A stretch of 64,000 bases of DNA from Asterella californica (GCA_036924285.1 JAYKYS010000001.1:5058501-5122500); one strand, 5' to 3'. Positions 1 through 12,543 are shown, counted from the first letter of the stretch. Notes: generated from the sequence alone by a model not told the origin. A program made the numbers and translations.

Positions 1-886
1 AAACAAACACTCCGTTGGTTCGCTTCCAACTTAGTAACCGGCAAATCTTCACTTCGAATACAGACATCTCACACCCTCGACAGAGTAGAGCACACGAGCG
101 GAGTTCACAGTCTTAGGAAGTGAGATTCACAATGTGGGAGAATCTTTCCTCTTCATGACGAGCTTTATGACTACGTTCCGGTTCTTGTCGGAACTTGGAA
201 ATGACGTTTATTATCGCGATTGTAGACACGAGTTTAGATTTCGATGTTATATACATTGAATCTTTTTTATAGTCACGCACTTTGTGAATCTTTATGACTT
301 GATATTTTGTGACTGTAAACTTATAACCATAATAAGCATGCTCGGAAACTTTTGCTCTCGTTATGTGGCAACAAATATAAATGTTATATAGAAATTCTAG
401 ACTAAGCTATCAAAAATATTAAATCTTTTTGTAAATATTAAACGGTGGTTGGACTTACAGTCACAGAACGTACACAGATAACCCATAAACTGAAAGCATA
501 GTGGTCTTGAAATGTTGACAAATAGCGTATTTTTAATGGATTTTTATGACATAACATGCATTTCAACTATTAGAGGAAAATAGATGACACTCATGTAAGG
601 ACTGGAGCTCTTAAACCACCACATGAAGTTGATGATTATTTTAACTGTCATCATTATTACGCTATGTTTTTATAAGTTGTATTTGATACTAATGGTATGC
701 TTTTAGGTTTTTTTGGACTTCCAAGTGTCACTAAGGATTATACAGTATTATGTTTGGTCACAATTCATTTAGAAAGTCCAAGACAATGAAATATAGATGA
801 ACAGATTATTTCAATCACTTGTTGGATCTTTATATCCTCAGAGATTCGGATATATGCACAGATGGTTAATAATATCTTATAACATC
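1..886. other. non-coding, AT-rich
   Basis: I see no coding signal here. The few open frames are short, have no recognisable motif and lie in AT-rich sequence. The window starts inside this block, so a gene edge beyond the left end cannot be excluded. Confidence 0.5.
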
Positions 887-1144
887 ATTCACTCCTCTCT
901 CTATCCTCTAAATTCCAGATACTACACAAAGAGGTATGTGGTAGGCAAACTTGTGATAGAACAAGCGATTAGAAACTTAAATTTTCTGATCGCTTGTTCT
1001 ATCACAAGTATGCAAATGGATGACATGTATTCTACATGCGTGTTGCGTTCTTTACAACATGTTGAGCATAATGTGCATGATGAATACTAGGTGGGTGTTG
1101 AACATCATGTGTAATCTCGTTCTCTTTAAGTAAGAGGAGTGAAT
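887..1144. repeat. foldback repeat with nested inverted arms
   Basis: Two nested inverted repeats lie here. The outer pair is 12 bp (887-898 against 1133-1144, ATTCACTCCTCT and its complement). The inner pair is a perfect 20-bp stem (950-969 against 989-1008), extending to about 25 bp with one mismatch around a short loop. The whole could fold into one long hairpin. Candidates are a MITE-like foldback element or a small-RNA hairpin. No flanking target duplication was found. Both open frames crossing it are by-products of the palindrome. Confidence 0.6.
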
Positions 1145-4100
1145 AATATGCGGATATGTGGCTCAAACAACAATGTTCGTTGCGCATTTGCTGAATCTCT
1201 AGTGCTATCAAGCAAACAAAATTTCTCAAAATTTGTTTGTTTTGTGTGTTATTCAATTATCTTTTTCCAGTCCATATATAATCTTTGTAATTTTTGCAAC
1301 ATTACCTAAAAGCTGTAAAAGAGGAGCAGCTGCAAGGACTATGATGTGGTTCAAATCCTCATTTAGTCGAATAGTAAATGTGTTTCAAATTTCAACATAT
1401 AGTACTCTTATCTCTTAATGAAAAATGTTCTCAAATTCTACTTTCTGATCGATTCTAGTACTAATTTTTTGAACTTTCTTTCTGCGTTTTCAGCTGGAGT
1501 TGAAGACTACGTATTTTAAGCTGGTCTGGAATCACAAATATTCATCCGGTTACTGGAAATCATTCTCTAGAAGCCAGAGAACATGAGACTGATGACATAT
1601 TTCTCTGACTGTGGAAGGTGCTCGGGACACCTATCGAACTCAAGTATATAGTATATATACTGACACAGATCTCACAATGAGAGTGAAGGTCGACGCTAGA
1701 AATAAACCACATTTCTGATATTGCATTATAATATATGAAAATAGTTTATGCTTCATCGAAAGTATCTTACTTGAAGTGACAAAAATCACTTCAAGTAATT
1801 CCTTGGTGAGAGCTATCGTATAAACCACCCCAAAAGTACAAGAAAGTGATCAAAGCGGCTCGAAATAAGATTTATGCAATTAATTCGCCCTCGTTTTCTT
1901 GAGCCAGGGGCTCCTTTCCACCAAACTCCACGCGTTTGGCGGAATGGATATGTGATCGAGCGATGGAGATCACTTGCTTTCTGTAATGGATGTGGTAGAT
2001 ATAGATTCGACCATGGTCATTATTCCTACGTGATGGCTGGGTGCTCCGGCAGGTACAGCACCGTAGTACAGTAAATGCTTTGGCTCTAGACAGAAGCAAG
2101 GCTTTTCAGTACTTTCAACTGAGCATCAAACTTACTTAGACCAACTTCTGACGTATGCGATAATTTACGGTTGCACTCTTGTTGCACGTGGAAATAATGA
2201 TTTTTCTTTTTTTCTTTTTCTTTTCCCTGTAGCGTGTGGAAATAATGAGCATCTTTTGATGTTGTGTACCAAGGAATCATGTGGTAACGTTGCTGGTGCT
2301 CTGAACCCTTTTCCACCAGCAATATCAGTTCAGGCAGATATGTAAATACTTTAATATACTTTAATATATTTTTGTGGAAAGGTTCCAATTGTCATAAATG
2401 AAAATAATATTCAAAGAAAATTCACTACTTATTTGACATTGGCAGTCTTTATTGATGCCTTGGGACCTCTCTTCCCAACTAGTATTTTATCGTTAAGTAT
2501 TTTTCCCAAGTCTAGATTTATCAGTGCATATGTCAGTTTATCGATTCTCATTAAACTGGAGTAAAGAATATTCTCAAAATTAAATGATACGTAGAGGGTA
2601 CTCTTGAGTACCATCTTAAAGTTTTTTGAGTAGTTATATTTTTCTATATTGACACATGTCAATAGTATTTGTCGAATTAGATAAAAAATACAGAAAATTA
2701 CTTCTTCAATCAAATGAAACCTAGAAACAGAGATCATGGTTCTGTCCACAACAATTACCCCATGTGTGTGGAGTGATAAACGTGTGTGTTACCAAGCTGT
2801 ATAATCTTCTTCAGATTCTGAAAAGAAAGCAGATAAACTACTGACCATCTGGGTCCTTATGTAAGTATTTCTGAGTACATTCATGTGAGTGGCTTAATAG
2901 GGCAATCGGGAAACGCTATTGACACTCGACTGAAATTCTTATACTCATTGAAACTAAAAGTGACTGTTATCGACATAAGTAACCGTAAATTTTTGCATAT
3001 ATGAAAGTAATTCCCATGCTGTAGTTGGTCTATGATCCGATATGTAGTCTATGGTATTTTAATTAGATACAAAAAGATGCAACATACTGCGAGAGGAGAT
3101 TTTAAACTGGTGTCACATATCCAAGAAGAAAAGAAGCAAGTTATTATATAATGGAGTTCCTTTATTTATTCAAAGTATGACATTGTGCTCATGGTGACCT
3201 GACAACTCGTAACTGATTCAATCCTACCTAAGGGTCAAGATAGATCCTAAAGCAACTTCCAGTTTGAATGGATTAACCTTAAAGAACTCTGAAATCTCAA
3301 CTACCTTAGCACTTGCTGGGAATGCGATCCTACCTAAAGATCACTGAAGTACATGCTTGGGGTGAGCAAGTTAGATGATCCCTTATATAATTTACATGTT
3401 ACATGAAGTTTAGAAGAAAATGTTTACGTGTCAAAATCCCGTCAATGGTGGCTAAAGGTCCTCTCAAACCTCTACCTCTATTCTTGTCAAATTACACTAT
3501 AATTCAGCTATGGGGTCCGACATATCTCTTGTAGCATGCTTATGGATCCAGGTCGCAATAAGACAGACTTCCACTTCACTTTCAAGTTAACTCGACTGTA
3601 ATATGCTGTAGAGCAGTGGATACAGCCGGAAGTTACTTAATTCCCTGTCTTGAAGTTAGACATCGACCGGCCCAAACGTTAATCCACTAACTCACTTTTG
3701 TCGTAATCAGCTTCATATGTTTGTTGTTGTTTTGCTCTCCATGTTCTTTCTTGTCTTCCAAATTCCCACCGGAAGAAACAGGTGTGTTATTTTAGTGTGC
3801 CTTATTATTTTACAAACGTCTGTGTCTAGATATCCATGACTGATTAAAAATGAACTGTAGTTCTAGAGGAGAACTCCAAATTAATCCAATGCTCGTGATA
3901 CTTCTTGAAGACAAAAAGCTAACTGGTAATAGCCGACTGGTTATCCATGAATACATACATTAATAAGGTAGACGATTCCATCTCCATCAGAGAACTGAAG
4001 TGTTCTAAAGTGATGTCGACGCATTCGAATTGAATTTTTTATATACACGAATCAGTTCTTATAGACATTAGATGTTGCAAGTCACTGAGAGCAAATGTTG

Positions 4101-4963
4101 GGTAATGACGACTCGAACAGAAAATGCCACTCATGAATCAACATCTCCTCACATAATCGCCGAGGCGCAGATAAAACTGCATTACACTATGAATCTCGCT
4201 GTCCTGCATACTCGACTGAAGACAGGACAGCTCCATAACTTGTACCACTGGACGATTTCCGGTGCTCACACTCAATTTATTTTGTGACAGAATCAAGATC
4301 TGTTCCACGGATCTTTTATTTTCAAGTAGGTAGTTCCAGGTCCAAGAGGAAGCAACTGCCTGTGTTGCCGAAACTGCTTCACTACACTAGTAAGGAGGAC
4401 AGGTGCTCTACCTTATTTCTTCGAGTGGTCTGTCACAGCCACCTGGTGCCAACTAATACTCGGTTTGGTCATCAAATAGTCGAAGAGGATCGTAGCTACA
4501 GTTGTATGCCAAACAAATGGTTTTCTACACTTTGAGAGGTTAATATGCAATTTGAGAAGCACATCTCCGAAATATTATAGACCAGTCAGCCCTGCCGTTA
4601 ACTATGGGAGCAGGACCAACACACTGCCGAAAGGCAGCTTACCTTTTCTTGCTAAGCTAAGTCTGCCTGGGTAAATCAATCACATATATATACATGACCA
4701 CCTGAGATGTTGCAATATGCCCTGTGCTTCGACGAAGGCCATCCTTGAATTCTTATGGCACCGGAGCGGACGGAGAGAAAACAAGTGGAACCGACGGCAG
4801 TTGGTTAAGAATGGCCCAGATGGACAGCTGTATCTGCAGAAGATCTCAGTCGAACCAAGATTCGTTGATGAAGTTTAATGGGCAAAGATGGGAGCTGCTT
4901 ATGTGCCGCGAGCACGTGGTGACCCCAGCCACTGCTGCGACCGGTTCACAGGAGATTATGAGG
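1145..4963. other. long intergenic stretch, no gene found
   Basis: No gene could be supported. A small palindrome sits near 1218-1246. Short open frames on both strands carry no known motif. Around 4735-4880 (plus) there is a coding-like run, WNRRQLVKNGPDGQLYLQ, but it ends at a TAA with no convincing splice context, so it is not called. The last few hundred bases are probably the 3' flank of the minus-strand FAP2-like gene that ends at 4964. Confidence 0.4.
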
Positions 4964-7900
4964 TTAAGCTAAATATGATTTAGTCGTCAGCAAGCGGCCA
5001 AAACTCTCGCCGATTTCATACTTCGCCGATTCTGAGACTGGTGTTTCTCCGATGTAGAGATCAAAGAACGCCCCTAGCATGAAAAGAGAAAAGACGATTA
5101 GAACCGGAGCAAGAAAGGAGGGACACGAGTGCACTGACAGAGGGGAAGTTGTACGGTGAAGGTGATCCGCAGCAAGACCCTTAGTGGTAAGAAGTAAACG
5201 AAGTTTCATTACTCTATACTGGAAACCAGGACTTTCCAGTTGCAGAGTTACTTTTGACTCAGAACTGTGAAGAATCAATTGTCTCCAAGGATGAAAACTT
5301 ACGGCAGAGATGATGGCTAAAAACTGTCCCGATTTTATGCCCGCCAACTGCCAAACACACAGAGAAGATCATCATCCACGAAGCAGGTCGTCAGATATAT
5401 TCCTAAGCAGCGAGTTCTTCAGGTTCTTCATGAAGTTAGTAGACCCTTACTTTCCGTTTGAAGAGCACCTCCAGGTCGCCAGCGAAAGTCAATTGTTGTT
5501 CCCTGTGGATGGCATCGACAAAGGAGTCAACACTTCCGTAAACATGATCGGAAAGACCGTATCAAGATCAGACCTCTAAAGCACGCAATCTGCAAGTCGA
5601 AGGGTGATCAGAACAACTAATGACTACAAAATCCTTTCAGTGATCCATGCGTACCCGAAAGATTTTCAGATCTTCAGACATAAGAGAGCAGAAATCGTGT
5701 AATCCTTCATCGTCCTCTACACCCTTAATCTGCGAAGCATTATGAGATCTTCAATTCAGGTTTGAAGCTACCAAAAGTCACTGTCCGCATATATATATAT
5801 ATATATTTCCAAGGGTGAAGATACATTGGACAAATAAGCTCATTATACAAGGTAAAGGGAGCACAGCCCTTGGTGACTCACCCTTTTCAGCCGCAATTTT
5901 AACGAGTTTTCAAATGCACTGCATGACAGCAACGATACAGGTGGAGTAAGTCTCATGTCGCTACTTTCTACTACTATTACATGTACAAAACCCACTCAAG
6001 TGACGCCATAAAAGTTCGGTCCCTGTGAGACCAGATCACAGATCGTACCTGCGAACCATTCCCATCTTCAGGCCCTTGTAATGCACGACAAGACGAACTG
6101 TCATACCTACTCCTTGACTGCAAATACGATATTTATGTAAGGGCGCTGATTATAATACCTACACTGGTGCAGAAGTGCTGCAACTCAACAAGCACCACAG
6201 AATCTTAAGTAAAAAGGTGGACTTCTAGAACTGACTTTGGGCACGGTAGTGTGAAATGCGGTATGAAATCAGACCTGAGTAGATCATCGTAAAACTCTGG
6301 GCGGTACTTGAGTTCCTCAGGAGGTACCCCTGCATATTTATCCCCCAACTTCGCTCGTAGATGGTTTGGCTCGACATCTGTAAAACTCGGGAGCACACTG
6401 TAAGACAAGAAATGGAAACTAGGCGAAATGGCAGGGTGAGTTGAAGAAAGAACTACGGCACGAGCCTTACGGATTCAGAGACAGATGAGACAAACTGTAA
6501 GGCACTTATACCTTCAAGAAAGCACAAGTTATAGATCGTCTGTGATTTGCTCTAACAGAACTGCTTATAAGATTATCTGTAACTGCAGCGTAACCTGGGA
6601 AAGAGAGAATAACTTCACAAGTGATACAGAAACTTACAAAGGCCGAAAGCGTATATCATAATTGACTTCACCCTTATCAAAGTTTTTGCACGTGAGCCTA
6701 CACCGGCCAGTACCTGACGGAGAGCATCAGAGGTCAGATTCACCGAGAGACAAGGACATATCACAGAAAAGAGATCTCTTTGGCTTGTCATGTTTTGCTA
6801 TTGACCGACATGTAATATCAGTCTTTGAGCTCTGACACGTTGAGGTAAGCACTGATGGCTATGGTGTCCCCGTCTAGAAAGATATTCTGCTTGACGTAGA
6901 CTACACATAAATCAAAGAAATCACCTGGCAAGATTTATCGCCAAAGTTTGCTCCTGGTTCACCAAACAAGAGATAAGAAGGGAAACCGACACCAGTTTTC
7001 GGCTCCACAACCACACCGTCCTTTGGGAGCTTCTCGGTCATCTTGACTTGTACTTTCACTGTTTCCTCCGCAGATTTCACCATACATGCGTTCTCAACCT
7101 CCACGTCCGAGGGTGCCGCCAAAAGTAGATTTGAGGGTCTGTCACTAAGCACACACGAACATTCAGTGAACATATACACATGCTTCTCTTCACCGAGTAA
7201 ACCACATATGTGAATCGTTCGGGAAAATGGCAGCTCAGCCAAGGAGCAAGAACCACGCTCAAAGACCACATATATAACAGTCCGTGAGTGATTCACATAT
7301 TCTTAATCTGCACCAGGTTCTTTATTCTAAAGCTTGTGGAGGCATGCGTATTGGACGAACAACTACTGTACACAGGTTGAGCTCTAGCAAGGCAGCTCTA
7401 AGCATCAGGTGCGCACAACCCGACGTACAATTCGATAGTATATTTCGGCCTCTGTGGACAGCAGTGCAATGTAAGAACTTTTAACATACACTTAAGGTAG
7501 CCCCTGAATGTAGAACCCGAAGAACTATATATCAAGACGAATGAAGTGGTGAAGGTAACCTCGAATTGTGCAGGTTTTTAGCGATAAAACTTAGTTTTAG
7601 CACACCTCCCTAATATATTTCGGTCCATGAGGATAGCAGCGTAATGCAAGAACTATCCACCCGCACTTGACGTAACCCCAAAAGATCGAACCGAGAGAGG
7701 TACAGAGTAAGTAGCATAGAGGAGCGTGAATGTACATCTCCATAATATACTTACTAATTCAAAAGCGGTGGCAAGAGCGCAGCAAGAATGGTGGGTAAAG
7801 TATTACGGTCCCTCATCCTGCCCAATCGGCCAAACAGCACGGAGGTGACTCGGGTGAAAAAAACGGAAGCAGAGCCTCTTCTGCTTAAGTTATTCCCATA

Positions 7901-8275
7901 CGTGCTCACAGCAGCGTTGAATTCGGTCACTTCTGTGACTATTTTAAATCCGTCGCGCTTCACCTTCCGTTGGTTCTTTCTGCGCCTTTTCTCAAAACTA
8001 GTTGGCCCTCCTTTACCCAGTAAACGAAGCAATCCCCCGGCTGCCTGCAATACAGCATTGAGTCCACCTCCGATAGCTGCTTTCCCTGCACTTGGGGTGA
8101 AGCCGGATAGAGGGAAAGGTTTAGAACTATGGCGCGACATAGGAGATGGATCCGAGCCATAATGGGATCCGGGTCCAGGGGAACAAGAACTCGAGCTGGA
8201 CCATTTGCCTCCTGGCTCTATAGGTGCCGATGCATTGAATACCCAGTTCGGCAGCCCCGGCCAATTACCCTGCAT
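4964..8275 (-). CDS. FAP2: FAP2-type chalcone-isomerase-fold protein
   Basis: Nine exons read on the minus strand: 8275-7755, 7144-6925, 6713-6638, 6377-6275, 6117-6049, 5532-5451, 5347-5303, 5257-5155, 5073-4964. Phases agree at every junction and the product is about 442 aa. Marks of the family appear in order: VVEPKTGVGFP (exon 2), VLAGVGSR with YAFGLYVEP (exons 3-4), GMTVRLVVHYKGLK (exon 5), an IKSGQFLAI strand (exon 7) and RAFFDLYIGETPVSESAK at the C-terminus. The family is plastid chalcone-isomerase-like fatty-acid-binding protein (FAP2) with no known isomerase activity. The N-terminal 170 residues (Ser/Gly-rich, then LNAVLQAAGGLLRLLGK) match the long leader of FAP2 better than true chalcone isomerases. 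Start ATG at 8275 is the first in frame. Weakest points: the 3' edge of exon 8 and the acceptor of exon 8 (GAG). Confidence 0.83.
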
Positions 8276-10070
8276 TTCGATTATACAACCAGCTCCTGCC
8301 TGGTGGGATACTGCGGGTTCTTCAATTGAAACCAACTTAATCCTGTGCTATATACTATGTACAATGTGGCAGCTCTGCAGTTCCCTGACACCGTAACACA
8401 TGTGTCAGTTACTCCTGCTTGTGACGATGGACTCTCGCTCAACGCACCCGCAATCGCCTAGCAAGCAAGACGGTAAAGAATCGAAAATCGTTACTGAAAC
8501 AAAGGAAGCAGACCTCTCAAGCTGGATGACGACCAACAATCGAAGGGTGATCGGCAGGGGACGAACGGGTTAGACAAGCGCCCAACAAGCGCTTCACTGG
8601 ACAGAATGTACTCAAACGCAGTATTGACCTCCGACTCCAGACTGCACCCAAATTCTTAAGATATCAGCCTCCTCGTTTAAAACAGACACATGCGCGACAG
8701 TTCATCTCCCCCATTCACACTCCCTCCCTCAGTTCTATAGTCACTTCAACCAATGCATGACTCAACCATTCAACATACAGACCTCCTCAAACTTGTAGTC
8801 TCGTCTCCTCCTCCTCCGAAGTCCTGCGGAAAGGTTACTCCAAACCTTAAACCCAATCGCTTCCTCTCCGTTCCTTCCGTCCTGCACCGAGATCGAAACA
8901 CTCGAGCCCAGCGAAGCGCCTGCTTGACCTTCCTACCCCGCCTCCCTACTCCTCAAACAAACAACCAACCCCAGTTTCTTTCCTTCCTTCCTTCCTTTTT
9001 ACTCTCGTTCTGCTCTTCAACTATTCTTCCACCAAGAAGTTCCTCCCTACTACTCTATTCTATCAATCATCCCATTCCAATCTATTCTTCGTCGCGTGTG
9101 TCCCTCCGACACTCTCTCGAGATCGTTCGGTCTACTGTCCTCTCCTTGAGCTTCTAGCGTCGTTTCTGGTTTCGCCCGCGCGTGCCCCACGGTCTATTGT
9201 GGGGCCAGGCGGCACTTCCGCTCGACCAGCACCACCTACCGATCGCCAATCACACACCTTCCCCAGAATATTCTTGCGAATGGAGTTTAGGATCTTGGGA
9301 CATAGAAGTATCTGCCGGAATGTTCTCGCGGACATGCGAGGGAATGAGTGTATCTTCGCTTATGCGAGAACGATCGGACGGTTGTTCTACGCTGATCTCT
9401 CTAGCCCTCTAGAACCTCTTTGTGGTATCCGGTGCCGCTTTTTGTATTTTATGTGACCGACCGACGGTTGATGTTTCACCTTGACGATTTCAAGGGAACG
9501 AAGTTCAACGCACTTAGACGCTTCACGTCCTAACACACTTCGAGTCTGCTCTCGAAACACCGAGACGCAATGAGTAGCCGACGGATGGAAAGAGACTCCG
9601 TGAGTCTTCTCTACTCCTATTAACTGATGTCGTGCGAGTCTGCATGAATGCATCGTCCGATCAGCTTACAAATGACGAGATGTTGTTTTACGACTTACGG
9701 CAGGGCAATTAGAAGGAATAGAGTTTACGTATTCAGTTGCGTTGTTGTTTCTCCTTTTGGCGTTTTTTGCACTACAGTACCGTACGCTCTTTGGAGGAAG
9801 AGTGGGATACAGTACTTGCATTGACTCGCGCGTTGAATTTCTTTGCGATTTTTCTTCTCGTTCGTTGAGAACTATGTAGCCTTTGACCTTCGTAATTGGA
9901 AAACCTTTTAATTTCTCACACGTTCATGGGAAGAAAGTAGGACCCAAATTATTTTACCTCATAATTTTACTTGACCGCACCCGTAATTCATTGGTTGGAC
10001 TGTACTTCACCCGTGTTAAGATTGTATTATTTTACCGTAACTCTGATCTGCAGCAACACAGAAATTGGCT
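8276..10070. other. intergenic; FAP2-like promoter side and CT-rich tract
   Basis: This holds the 5' flank of the minus-strand FAP2-like gene. From about 8710 to 9150 the plus strand is strongly pyrimidine-rich (runs of CTTCC near 8985), which could be the leader or core promoter of a plus-strand transcript. I found no recognisable protein downstream of it before the transposon debris at 10.3 kb. Confidence 0.4.
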
Positions 10071-10140
10071 TGATCATACCCCCAATAGTTTCTGTGAGCT
10101 TGATCATACCCCTCTTAACGTTTGGTTGTTTGATCATACC
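10071..10140 (+). repeat. TGATCATACC three times at 30-bp spacing
   Basis: The decamer TGATCATACC occurs exactly at 10071, 10101 and 10131. The 20 bases between copies are only loosely similar (CCCAATAGTTTCTG..., CCTCTTAACGTTTGG...). Each copy contains the palindrome TGATCA. This may be a degenerate 30-bp tandem repeat or a set of protein-binding sites. Confidence 0.7.
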
Positions 10141-10321
10141 CTTGACGGATTATTGACACTAGAACCGGTCATTTTCTCTTCTGTTCATCATTTTAGTACT
10201 TTCAACTTTGACTAAATACCACTGTAAGTCAAAATATTTAACATTAAAGACACGTTAGACTATCCATATTCTCATTTCTTTAATATGTGCAGTCTCACAT
10301 GTGAGTAACATCACAAAGTGA

Positions 10322-10640
10322 TTGATTTTACATGCAATAGTCAGTCGAGTGATGAACCTAGTGAGACGGCCCATGATAGCGTTACTCACTTTAGTAAGCT
10401 TTCCAGTATCACATGCTTACAGAGATGGAGGACCTGGGTTTGTGTGGGATGCTCAATTACGACAGTTGGTGGAGCCCAATGTCGATGAGAGAGAACGAGC
10501 GATGGGTTCGCTACGGATACGACGGCAGTAGCTTCGGTGTCGGAGGCTTCACGTCGTCAAGTATTGAGTCAAGCAATGGACTTGAATTGCTTGACATGGA
10601 TTGTTAGCCTTGGATTGGCTGAGCAGCGTTGTCGTGTCGT
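10322..10640 (+). pseudogene. Ty3/gypsy polyprotein fragment (upstream domain)
   Basis: The reading GPGFVWDAQLRQLVEPN...DERERAMG is followed, after a one-base shift near 10505, by FATDTTAVASVSEASRRQVL and QAMDLNCLTWIVSLGLAEQ. I know this motif series from gypsy-type polyproteins of green algae and early plants, where it lies upstream of the polymerase domains; its exact function is not clear to me. The frame shift and the missing protease and reverse-transcriptase parts show that this is a remnant. It probably belongs with the integrase fragment starting at 11268. Confidence 0.6.
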
Positions 10641-10706
10641 GGACCGGCTCCTACCTGAAATACAAACTTCGATGCTTTGTCGCTCCAAAGACACTCATGA
10701 GAAGAC

Positions 10707-11190
10707 AAGCTAGGCCCCAGCTTACAGATTTTGGCACAATCTCATATCTCCATTTTCATCGCATAGATGGGTAGAGCTCCTTATCAGCTTTCCATAGGCA
10801 TCTTGTCTACTTCGTTTGGGCGCCTAGTGGAGAAGTTACAAGACTCGAAAGATGGAGAAAATAAGCTAAGCCCCAGCTTACGGGTTTTTGGCACCACTTC
10901 GGATCTTCGTTTTTATCGCACCAGTGGATAGAGCTCCTTGTCAACATTCCATAAGCACTTTGTCTGCTCCGTTTGGACGCATAGTGAAGAAGTTACAGGA
11001 CTCGAAAGATGGAGAAAACAAGCTAGGCCCCAACTTACGAGCTTTTGGCGCAACTTCGGATCTTTACTTTTATCGCATAGATGGATAGAGCTCGTTGTCA
11101 GCGTTCCATGGGCATCTTGTTTATTTCGTTTGGACATCCAGAGAAGAAGTTATGCGATTCGAAAAAAGGTAAAATCAAGCTAGGCCTCTA
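10707..11190 (+). repeat. 157-bp tandem repeat, three-plus units
   Basis: The marker AAGCTAGGCCCC (or close variants) recurs at 10707, 10863, 11020 and 11177, a period of 156-157 bp. Each unit contains a run like GGAGAAAACAAGCTAGGCC and GGATAGAGCTC. Units differ by scattered substitutions and small indels. The array lies between two parts of a gypsy remnant, so it is probably an LTR or untranslated-region repeat rather than a satellite. Confidence 0.85.
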
Positions 11191-11267
11191 GTTACTTGCT
11201 GACTGGGTATTTAGGGCTTCAGGCGTTATATCAAAGACGCAAGGGGCCTGCTTCTTATTATTGAGGG

Positions 11268-12543
11268 TTGAACTGTACGTACAGAGACTATAAACAAGAG
11301 AGCAGCTTAGGGGCTAGCTTGCGCCTGCGACCTGTCAACGGACGGTTCGGGAGATTTAGGAGTCCAATGCAAGCGCGCAAGGCGTCGTTGGGTTCACATC
11401 TGTGCAGGCTACGCACTGGTTCAAACGGTTTGGGAAGAGACGGATCGGAGGTTGTGTTCTGGGAGAAATTGAGACGCAGGAAGCAGATTTGGAGTTTTCA
11501 CTTACCTGTGAAGGAGAATTGGACCGTTCGGGCCGTACGTCACCACCGGTATGTGTTGGTGATGGTGGAGCACTTCTCCAAGTGGATTGAGTTGGTGACA
11601 TTACCAGACAAGGCAAGTGAAGAGACGGCGTACGCGTTCTTAGATCGAGTGCTGAGTCGTTTTGGAGCACCAACTGAAATGCTGACAGACCAAGGTATAG
11701 AGTTCTTTGGTGAGTTTCTGGCCTTGTGTGATCAGGCGCTGATTGATCATCGGACTACATCTCGAGATCATCCTAAGACGGATGGTTTGGCGGAGAGGGT
11801 AGTTCAGACGATGAAGAGAGGATTGTGCAAGTATGGCTTGCAGAAGGACCACTTGAGAGACTGGGATGTGCAGTTATCATGGTTGGCTATGGGTTATCGT
11901 TTCAGCCGACAAGCGTCTTTGGCTTCCTTTTCATCGTATTTTCTATTGTATGGTCGAGATCTAGATCTATCTTCGATCATTCGTTGTGATTCTGCTGAGG
12001 TGCTGGACCTCGATGATCCAGATATGTGAGTGAGAGCATGTTCTCAACGAGTAGAGACATTTCGGTGAGTTATGCCTATGGCTTTTGAGAACCTAGCGAT
12101 TGCTCAGCATAGAGACACAATGCGATATGCGACTATCCGAGGAGGAGGTTATCAGCCGTCGATTCGCAGGTTTCATCTTGACGATTATATCTATCTACAG
12201 CAGACCGCACCGACGACGTTGGATGTGACCGCATGACGCATTATTTTACGAGTGCGGGAGGTGTTATCTTCTGGAGTACTCATGTTAGAGGGCCGTGATG
12301 GTGTTGTGTGGAAGGGTCATGTGCGTAATTGCGCGCCATGTCATCTTCCTAACATTGATGGTACCGTTGACCCAAGCTTAGCAGTTGGACGCGCGGGCTT
12401 GAGGTGTATGTTGTGTGGGTCTGCTGGTGGAGCAGCCCGTATGTTGGTGTGTGATGGTTGTTCGAGAGGTTGGCACATGTGATGTTTGACTCCATCTCTC
12501 AATGTCGTTCTTACTGGACGGTGGGTTTGTCCTCGATGTATAT
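11268..12543 (+). pseudogene. Ty3/gypsy integrase core followed by PHD finger
   Basis: From 11545 on, an integrase catalytic core is readable: RYVLVMVEHFSKWIELVTLP, then MLTDQGIEFFGEF (second Asp) and DGLAERVVQTMKRGL (Glu). The first Asp of the DDE triad is lost in a scrambled stretch around 11490-11540. Downstream the same frame continues, with stops, through FENLAIAQHRDTMRYATIRG, LQQTAPTTLDVTA and NCAPCHLPNIDG. It then reads a C4HC3 zinc finger at 12402-12543: CMLCG, LVCDGC, GWHM, then CLTP and WVCPRC. A TGA at 12480 interrupts the finger just before the CLTP cysteine. Stops of the TGA and TAG type are consistent with deamination of methylated cytosine. The element cannot be active. Confidence 0.85.

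Noticed and set aside
1340..1365. Possible tRNA (GGTTCAAATCC, a T-loop-like string)
   Set aside because: No acceptor stem, D-arm or anticodon arm can be drawn around it.
7788..8162. 124-codon plus-strand ORF
   Set aside because: It is antisense to exon 1 of the FAP2-like gene and has no motif of its own.
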